Below, in pieces: positions 1-4,865 of a DNA stretch of 11,564 nucleotides. A program made the translations under genes and the position numbers. The notes beneath the pieces were generated by a model. That model saw only the letters and a list, made by a program, of their open reading frames with translations. It had not been told where the DNA came from and did not search any database. Position 1 is the first letter of the stretch; every line of letters starts with the position of its first letter. The DNA comes from Bacteroides sp. (GTDB lineage: Bacteria; Bacteroidota; Bacteroidia; Bacteroidales; Bacteroidaceae), in the NCBI GenBank assembly GCA_019417975.1, contig DYCT01000035.1, positions 1-11,564 of the forward strand. The letters run 5' to 3'.

Positions 1-32
1 GTGTAATACATCATTAAATAAATAAAAAGTAT

Positions 33-40
33 TACCTTTG
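33..40 (+). promoter_or_regulatory. Candidate -7 promoter box for hipBA
   Basis: TACCTTTG matches the Bacteroidota -7 consensus TAnnTTTG exactly and lies 71 bp upstream of the hipB start, so transcription would begin at about position 47. No TTTG-like -33 box is visible at the expected place (about 9-13), and only 32 bases of upstream sequence are available. The box overlaps the first of four CTTTGC/GCAAAG half-sites, so a repressor bound there would block it. Confidence 0.45.
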
Positions 41-120
41 CATATTATATGGTAGGTTGATTATAGCAAAGTCATTAACATAGTTGCTTTGCACTTTAAA
101 TTGATGTAGTAATGGCAAAG
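36..120. promoter_or_regulatory. Candidate HipB operator region: four alternating 6-bp half-sites
   Basis: The hexamer CTTTGC or its complement GCAAAG occurs four times in 85 bp, in strictly alternating orientation: CTTTGC at 36-41, GCAAAG at 66-71, CTTTGC at 87-92 and GCAAAG at 115-120, the last just inside hipB. This gives two inverted pairs with 24- and 22-bp gaps. HipB-type antitoxins are dimeric HTH repressors that bind several inverted repeats around their own promoter, so autoregulatory operators are a reasonable reading. TTTGC is also common in Bacteroidota promoters, so part of the pattern may be promoter sequence. Confidence 0.35.
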
Positions 121-432
121 AATACAATGGGAACCAAGCTTCCTCGAAAATTGGAGCAGAAGATGCAGATTGTGGGCGAGCAGATTAAGTTGGCTCGCTT
201 ACGTCGGAATCTGAGTGTGGCTCAGGTTGCTGAACGTGCCACCTGTTCACCGCTTACTGTGTCCCGAATAGAAAAAGGGATTCCTACAGTTGCAATAGGG
301 ATCTATCTACGTGTTTTGTACGCATTGCAACTTGACGATGATATTCTATTGCTTGCCAAAGAAGATAAAATGGGAAAAGCTTTGCAAGATTTGAGTTTGA
401 AAACAAGAGAACGTGCATCCAAGAAAGAATAA
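112..432 (+). CDS. hipB: HipB-like XRE-family antitoxin / autorepressor
   Basis: A 106-aa helix-turn-helix protein. Residues about 34-56 form a typical XRE/Cro HTH (LSVAQVAERATCSPLTVSRI, then EKG), preceded by a basic stretch and followed by hydrophobic helices that probably make the dimer interface. The C-terminus is highly charged (KTRERASKKE), as in antitoxins whose tail contacts the kinase or is degraded. It ends 3 bp before a HipA-family kinase gene, the standard hipB-hipA order, so the role inferred is to neutralise HipA and repress the operon. The ATG at 112 is chosen because it keeps the full basic N-terminus; ATG 127 (Met6) is possible. No clear Shine-Dalgarno is present, as is usual in Bacteroidota. 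The assignment rests on the HTH and the neighbour, because XRE proteins are not distinctive alone. Confidence 0.85.
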   Translation: MAKNTMGTKLPRKLEQKMQIVGEQIKLARLRRNLSVAQVAERATCSPLTVSRIEKGIPTVAIGIYLRVLYALQLDDDILLLAKEDKMGKALQDLSLKTRERASKKE

Positions 433-435
433 TCT

Positions 436-1692
436 ATGAAAAAGTTGTATGTATATGCCGATTTCGATTGGCTCAAAGAAGTGGAACTCATAGGCGAATT
501 GGGCTATGAGTCTCTTCGTGGTGCGGACAGCTATAGTTTTACGTTCAATAATGAATGGTTAAGGCAGCACAGCGATCTGTTTTTGAGTGACGACTTGAAT
601 AATTATCCCGGTCAGCAATACACGCAACCAGGTAAAGATATATTTGGTTGTTTCTCTGATGCCTTGCCCGACCGTTGGGGACGTACTTTGTTGTTGCGTC
701 GTGAGCAAATTGTAGCGGCAGAAGAACAACGTCCCGTAAGGAGATTGTCATCTTTCGATTTCTTAACTGGTATCGATGATTTCTCTCGAATGGGTGGATT
801 CCGTTTTAAGGAAGACCTCGATGGCGAATTTATCAATGTGAGTGAGTCATTGAAAATTCCACCTTTGACGGATATTCGGGAACTGATTGCAGCCAGTGCC
901 GAGATAGAGAAATGTGAAGAAAACAATATGCTCCCCGATAGAAAATGGATTGCACAACTTGTGCAACCGGGAACATCATTGGGCGGTGCGAGACCTAAAG
1001 CCAATGTCGTAGATGCAGATAAGACTCTTTATGTAGCCAAGTTCCCGTCTCGCAAGGATGACTATGATGTAGGACTTTGGGAGCATTTCGGTCATTTGCT
1101 TGCCACAAAAACAGGGATAAACGCTGCAAAAACAAAAATGTTAGCAACTGGAGAAAAATATCATACATTGCTGTCACAACGCTTCGATAGAACCCAAGAA
1201 GGAAAACGCATTCATTTAGCATCTGCCATGACCTTATTGGGGCTGAGTGATGGTGACAATGCAACTACCAGGCATGGTTATCTGGATATAGTTGACTTTA
1301 TTATTCAGAGCTGTACCGATGTGGAGCGAAACCTACAGGAACTATACCGTCGTGTGGCTTTCAATATATGCATAGGCAATAGTGACGACCATTTCCGCAA
1401 TCATGGTTTCCTTTTGACTGCAAAAGGATGGATACTGTCTCCTGCATATGACATGAACCCCACGTTGAATGAGTATCAAAGTTTGCTTGTTTCATCAACT
1501 TCTAACAAAGCAGAGTTGAGTATTTTGCTGGATGCTTGCGAAGACTACATGCTAAACCGTAAAACAGCAGAAAAGATTATTTCGGAGGTGATTGGAGCTG
1601 TAAAAGGATGGCGCGAATTGGCAACACGATTAGGAATTTCCAAGAGAGAGATGGATATGTTTGCCGGAGTGTTGGATGAACGATGTAAGTGA
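436..1692 (+). CDS. hipA: HipA-family serine/threonine kinase toxin
   Basis: A 418-aa protein close to the length of E. coli HipA (440 aa). Residues 1 to about 110 are the HipA N-terminal (couple_hipA) region, including the ALPDRWGR segment at 76-83. The kinase part begins at the Ser/Gly-rich loop TSLGGARPKA (180-189), where Ser181 is in the position of the regulatory autophosphorylation serine. Lys202 in VAKFPS is the likely ATP-binding lysine. The catalytic loop GNSDDHFRNHGF (314-325) supplies Asp317, and SPAYDMNPT (335-343) supplies the metal-binding Asp339. All key residues appear intact, so an active kinase is expected. Characterised HipA proteins phosphorylate aminoacyl-tRNA synthetases such as GltX and cause growth arrest; the target here is unknown. 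It is cotranscribed with the HipB-like gene 3 bp upstream, and the pair ends at the terminator at 1803-1844. Confidence 0.92.
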   Translation: MKKLYVYADFDWLKEVELIGELGYESLRGADSYSFTFNNEWLRQHSDLFLSDDLNNYPGQQYTQPGKDIFGCFSDALPDRWGRTLLLRREQIVAAEEQRPVRRLSSFDFLTGIDDFSRMGGFRFKEDLDGEFINVSESLKIPPLTDIRELIAASAEIEKCEENNMLPDRKWIAQLVQPGTSLGGARPKANVVDADKTLYVAKFPSRKDDYDVGLWEHFGHLLATKTGINAAKTKMLATGEKYHTLLSQRFDRTQEGKRIHLASAMTLLGLSDGDNATTRHGYLDIVDFIIQSCTDVERNLQELYRRVAFNICIGNSDDHFRNHGFLLTAKGWILSPAYDMNPTLNEYQSLLVSSTSNKAELSILLDACEDYMLNRKTAEKIISEVIGAVKGWRELATRLGISKREMDMFAGVLDERCK

Positions 1693-1802
1693 GAATAACT
1701 GTTTCAGTGTGCCAAATTACCAAATAAAAACGCGCTAAATTTCCAAGAGATATGATGTTGATTTGTATGTAATTGAGTAGTGAAATGCGATTGAAGATTT
1801 GT

Positions 1803-1844
1803 ATTATGCTGCGCGAACATAATGTTTGTGTAGCATAATTTTTT
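1803..1844 (+). terminator. Rho-independent terminator of hipBA
   Basis: The left arm ATTATGCTGCGCGAACA (1803-1819) pairs with TGTTTGTGTAGCATAAT (1823-1839) around a 3-nt TAA loop. This gives 17 consecutive pairs, three of them G-U in RNA (1811-1831, 1813-1829, 1815-1827). Six T residues (1839-1844) follow. The T run lies only on the + side, so it terminates rightward transcription. It sits 110 bp beyond the hipA stop and should insulate the restriction operon from hipBA transcription. Confidence 0.85.
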
Positions 1845-1954
1845 GAAAGGTGAAATTCATTGATGGAATGGATAAAAACAATACATGTGTTCTTTTGCAT
1901 ATCTTTATGCCAACTGTAGTCATTCCTTTAAACGATGTTTTTGTTGCTTATCTA

Positions 1955-1986
1955 CTTGGCTATATGGGAAATTAGATGTATCTTTG
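1955..1986 (+). promoter_or_regulatory. Candidate Bacteroidota promoter of the restriction operon
   Basis: TATCTTTG at 1979-1986 matches the -7 consensus TAnnTTTG. A TTG at 1956-1958 lies 20 bp upstream of it, about the expected distance for the -33 element. Transcription would start at about 1991-1993, some 27 bp before the regulator ATG at 2019. Its position between the hipBA terminator and the first gene of the operon supports the call. The -33 match is only partial. Confidence 0.55.
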
Positions 1987-2018
1987 TTTGCAATATAACG
2001 AGTATAATTTGAATACTG

Positions 2019-2249
2019 ATGTCGAACAATCAACAAATAATGATGAATAGGATTAAGGCGGTACTGGCTGAAAGGCAACGAACCAATAGATGGTTGGCAA
2101 CTCAAATGGGCAAATCAGAGAACACAATTTCAAGATGGTGTTCTAATAAATCGCAACCATCTATTATTCAATTGCAAGAAATAGCGAATTTGTTGGATGT
2201 TGACATTCGACAGTTGCTAACTACAACAAAAGATAATAATGACTTATGA
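2019..2249 (+). CDS. Small XRE-family HTH regulator (controller-protein-like)
   Basis: A 76-aa protein that is essentially one XRE/Cro helix-turn-helix domain: NRWLATQMGKSENTISRW at residues 23-40, then helices IIQLQEIANLLDVDIRQLL. It is the first gene after the candidate promoter and overlaps the methyltransferase gene by 11 bp, so the two are probably translationally coupled. Small HTH genes in this position in restriction-modification loci often act as controllers that delay or balance nuclease and methylase expression; that role here is inference. ATG codons at 2040 and 2043 (Met8, Met9) are equally plausible starts, because family proteins commonly begin close to the NRIKAVLAE segment. 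There is no Shine-Dalgarno sequence at any of the three. The protein is unlike the HipB protein upstream in length and sequence and is unlikely to be a duplicate of it. Confidence 0.85.
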   Translation: MSNNQQIMMNRIKAVLAERQRTNRWLATQMGKSENTISRWCSNKSQPSIIQLQEIANLLDVDIRQLLTTTKDNNDL

Positions 2250-3345
2250 TGCTCAGCTTATGAAAAAAATCGGTATAGACATATTTTCAGGAGCAGGCGG
2301 ATTAAGTCTGGGGGGGGCAATGGCGGGAATTAAGGTTCGCTATGCTATTGAGGTTAATCCTCACGCAGCCAAATCTTTTGAACTTAATCACAAAGGAGCA
2401 AAAGTAATATGTGGCGATATTCGGGATGTCAAAGCTACAGATTTCTTAAATAAAGACGAGGAAGTATTTATAATCATGGGAGGCCCTCCTTGTCAGGGAT
2501 TTTCTATGTCAAATACGATGTCTCGCAATATGGACAATCCTAATAATTTATTGTTCAAAGAGTTTGTTCGTTTGGTCTCAGAAATAAAGCCTAGATGGTT
2601 TGTCCTTGAAAATGTTTGGGGAATGACTAAAATGAACAATGGAGAGACAATAGAAATGATAAAACATTGTTTTGAGGAGATAGAGCCAGGCTATAAGGTC
2701 AAATGGAAGGTTCTATGGGCTGATGAATATGGTGTTCCACAAAGACGGATGAGAATGTTTATGGTCGGAAACAACCAAGGAATTGACTTTGAGTTTCCAA
2801 AGCCTTTTGATTATAAAGTGAGTGTAGAAGAAGCTATTGGAGATTTACCTGTTTTACATAATGGTGATATGATAGATTCATTGCCTTACACTAAGTCAAT
2901 AAAGGAATCTAGCCCTTATGCGCAACAGATGAGAAAAGGTTCAATAGAATCAAAGCAGAATTTTGTGTCAAAGAGTAACGACCTTGTGATGCAACGTTAC
3001 AAATATATCGGTCAAGGTGAGAATTGGAGAGCTATTCCGGAGTCCTTGATGCGAAATTATTCAGACAAGACCCGTTGTCATAGTGGAATATATAAACGTC
3101 TGAAAGCAAATTGCCCTTCTGTTGTCATTTCAAACTATAGGAAGAGTATGCTAATTCATCCATATCAAGACAGAGGTTTATCGGTGAGGGAAGCGGCACG
3201 TTTACAAAGTTTTCCTGATACGTTTATCTTTCAAGGGCCTCATATGAGCATACAGCAGCAGATAGGTAATGCGGTTCCTCCGTTATTGTCTAAAGCTGTG
3301 ATGGCGCAGATTCTGGAATACGATTCATCATACAATAAGGAATAA
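2239..3345 (+). CDS. C5-cytosine DNA methyltransferase (Dcm family)
   Basis: A 368-aa SAM-dependent enzyme that would methylate the C5 position of cytosine within a specific DNA site and so protect host DNA. The motifs are in canonical order: motif I DIFSGAGGLSLGG (14-26, SAM binding); motif IV GGPPCQGFS (81-89) with nucleophile Cys85; motif VI ENV (124-126); motif VIII QRRMRMFMVG (168-177); a target recognition region roughly between 180 and 300; motif IX RGLSVREAARLQSFP (312-326); and motif X QIGNAVPP (341-348). It is full length with all catalytic residues present. The start at 2239 overlaps the upstream regulator by 11 bp; Met8 at 2260 directly precedes KKIGIDIFSG and is a credible alternative. 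The recognition site cannot be read from the sequence. Oddity: an eight-G run lies at 2310-2317 within motif I. Confidence 0.95.
   Translation: MTYDAQLMKKIGIDIFSGAGGLSLGGAMAGIKVRYAIEVNPHAAKSFELNHKGAKVICGDIRDVKATDFLNKDEEVFIIMGGPPCQGFSMSNTMSRNMDNPNNLLFKEFVRLVSEIKPRWFVLENVWGMTKMNNGETIEMIKHCFEEIEPGYKVKWKVLWADEYGVPQRRMRMFMVGNNQGIDFEFPKPFDYKVSVEEAIGDLPVLHNGDMIDSLPYTKSIKESSPYAQQMRKGSIESKQNFVSKSNDLVMQRYKYIGQGENWRAIPESLMRNYSDKTRCHSGIYKRLKANCPSVVISNYRKSMLIHPYQDRGLSVREAARLQSFPDTFIFQGPHMSIQQQIGNAVPPLLSKAVMAQILEYDSSYNKE
2310..2317. repeat. Eight-G homopolymer in the methyltransferase motif I coding region
   Basis: Eight consecutive G residues encode the end of Leu24, Gly25, Gly26 and the start of Ala27. 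Losing one G would put a stop after about 55 residues (TAA near 2405). Gaining one G would put a stop after about 31 residues (TAA near 2333). Either change removes every motif after motif I. Tracts of this length are known slippage sites in other bacteria, but slippage here is not shown. Confidence 0.95.
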
Positions 3346-3347
3346 CT

Positions 3348-4865
3348 ATGGGTACTTATAGACAAAGCATTCCACAAGCTGATACTCTTATGGGGTCTAT
3401 GCGTTCAATGGGGTATTCTTTCGAAGCTGCTATTGCTGATATTATTGACAATGGTATTAGTGCAAATTGCAGCGTAGTCAAACTATTCTTCCCTTCAGAA
3501 CCTATTGATGATCTTGTTGTGGGAATCTTAGATGATGGAGAAGGAATGTCTGCAGGCGTCCTTTTTGAAGCTATGAGGTATGGAAGTAGGGACTCTGAAC
3601 TTGAAAGAAATGCAAATGATTTGGGACGATTCGGTTTAGGAATGAAATCTGCCTCTTTGTCTCAATGTAGAATTTTGACGGTTGTCAGTTTGCAGGAAGA
3701 AAAGATTAGTAGCTATTCTTGGGATTATAATTATATTCAAAATAGAAAAGAGTGGGTGGTGAAGGAGCTGTCACAAAATGAAATAAAAGCACTTCCTTAT
3801 ATTCACTCTCTCCTCGAATTGCCACATGGCACGCTTGTACTATGGCAGGATTTCGATGTGTTGGAGAAATCAAGTGGTGGAATGGTTTATGATGCTCTTG
3901 TTGAACTTAAAGAATCTGTAGCCAATAATATTGCTCTGATTTTTCATAACTTTCTTTCAGCAAAAGGTAAGGGGCAGATCAAGATGTACTTGAATAAAGG
4001 GAGAATAAAACCAATGGATCCTTTCCTTGAATCACATTCTAAGACAACAACGAAGAAAGCACGTTCCATTGCTATTCGTGACAGTAAGGGTCAAGAACGG
4101 CAAATCTGGGTTAAACCATATATCTTGCCATTTGCAACAGATTTAAACGATGAATACAGAAAACTCATAGGAGGAGTAGAGACATTAAGAATCAAACAAG
4201 GTTTCTATGTTTATCGAAATAAGCGTTTGATAATTTGGGGAACTTGGTTTGGGATGAAACCGCGTGGTGAACTCACAAAAAATGCTAGAGTTAGAGTAGA
4301 TATTCCGAATTCACTTGATGACATATGGAGTATTGATATAAAGAAACAAACAGCTTCTATTCCAAAGCAGATTCAGCGTCAATTGCGCCAAACAGTTATT
4401 GAAGCGATGGATATTTCTGTTAGGAAGCAAACCCATCGTGGTCGAAAAGAAAATGTTGAGGATATTGACTATATTTGGGATAGAATGGAAGGCAGAGGAA
4501 AGACTTTTTATTATCAAATCAATCGTGAGAGCAAAGTGTTCCAGATGGTGAGGGATAGAATGTCAGAAGAAGACTATACTCTGCTTGAGATGCTTTTGAA
4601 AGAAATTGAGCAAAACGTTCCGACTCAGCAGATTTACATTGACAAGTCTAATGATGCAATCAGTCAAGATGAACCAGATAATCGTGTCGATGAGATTTTC
4701 CAACTTGGGATTTATATGGTAAACTTGGCAAAATCTTTTAACAAGAAATCTATAGTCGAGATTGTTTCTGATCTGATGAAATCAGAGCCATTCTGCAAAT
4801 ATAAAGTTGTTGAGGAAAAACTTTTAGATAACTACAAGGATGAAATTAACAAACGAAGCATATAA
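3348..4865 (+). CDS. MORC/MutL-like GHKL ATPase of a restriction system
   Basis: A 505-aa protein with an N-terminal Hsp90/MutL-type ATPase fold: N-box AAIADIIDNGISA (27-39) with Mg-binding Asn35; G1 box LDDGEGM (61-67); G2 box GRFGLGMKSAS (93-103); and the HGT turn at 160-162. An S5-like second domain follows (about 210-340), with IKKQTASIP (331-339) probably supplying the lysine that contacts the nucleotide in trans. The C-terminal 150 residues have no motif I recognise. ATP-driven dimerisation and clamping on DNA is the family mechanism (MutL, MORC). In this context it probably couples DNA sensing to cleavage. The general-base position has Asp31 rather than the Glu of MutL. It starts 2 bp after the methyltransferase stop, with AAGGA 6 nt upstream of the ATG, and its end overlaps the helicase gene by 26 bp. 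It is not a mismatch-repair MutL, because the MutL C-terminal domain and motifs are absent. Confidence 0.88.
   Translation: MGTYRQSIPQADTLMGSMRSMGYSFEAAIADIIDNGISANCSVVKLFFPSEPIDDLVVGILDDGEGMSAGVLFEAMRYGSRDSELERNANDLGRFGLGMKSASLSQCRILTVVSLQEEKISSYSWDYNYIQNRKEWVVKELSQNEIKALPYIHSLLELPHGTLVLWQDFDVLEKSSGGMVYDALVELKESVANNIALIFHNFLSAKGKGQIKMYLNKGRIKPMDPFLESHSKTTTKKARSIAIRDSKGQERQIWVKPYILPFATDLNDEYRKLIGGVETLRIKQGFYVYRNKRLIIWGTWFGMKPRGELTKNARVRVDIPNSLDDIWSIDIKKQTASIPKQIQRQLRQTVIEAMDISVRKQTHRGRKENVEDIDYIWDRMEGRGKTFYYQINRESKVFQMVRDRMSEEDYTLLEMLLKEIEQNVPTQQIYIDKSNDAISQDEPDNRVDEIFQLGIYMVNLAKSFNKKSIVEIVSDLMKSEPFCKYKVVEEKLLDNYKDEINKRSI

Larger units (their letters stand above)
1693..2018. other. Intergenic region separating hipBA from the restriction operon
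   Basis: These 326 bp contain no convincing gene. They hold the intrinsic terminator (1803-1844) and the candidate promoter (1955-1986) described separately. I also see two small inverted repeats: GCATA-4 nt-TATGC at 1897-1910, and GTAT-7 nt-ATAC at 2002-2016 just before the regulator start. The second could be a half-operator for the downstream XRE protein but is too short to claim. There are no tRNA-like or attachment-site-like sequences and no long inverted repeats of the kind that flank invertible Bacteroides promoters. Confidence 0.7.

Noticed and set aside
612..1004. Minus-strand open frame of 130 codons opposite hipA
   Set aside because: It lies wholly within hipA on the other strand, has no recognisable domain, and its composition follows from the hipA codons.
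1897..1910. GCATA-TCTT-TATGC small hairpin as a second terminator
   Set aside because: The stem is only 5 bp and AT-rich, with no T run after it.
1693..2018. Invertible promoter element of the Bacteroides type
   Set aside because: I looked for paired inverted repeats of about 10 bp or more flanking the promoter. The only strong inverted repeat is the terminator hairpin with its 3-nt loop.
1577..2105. Minus-strand open frames across the hipA end and the intergenic region as possible small genes or an antisense antitoxin
   Set aside because: They cross the + strand terminator, the promoter and the XRE gene, and the translations show no domain or plausible promoter.
3348..4865. GHKL gene as a mismatch-repair MutL or a histidine kinase
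   Set aside because: It lacks the MutL C-terminal dimerisation/endonuclease region and any phospho-acceptor H-box or receiver partner, and its neighbours are restriction genes.
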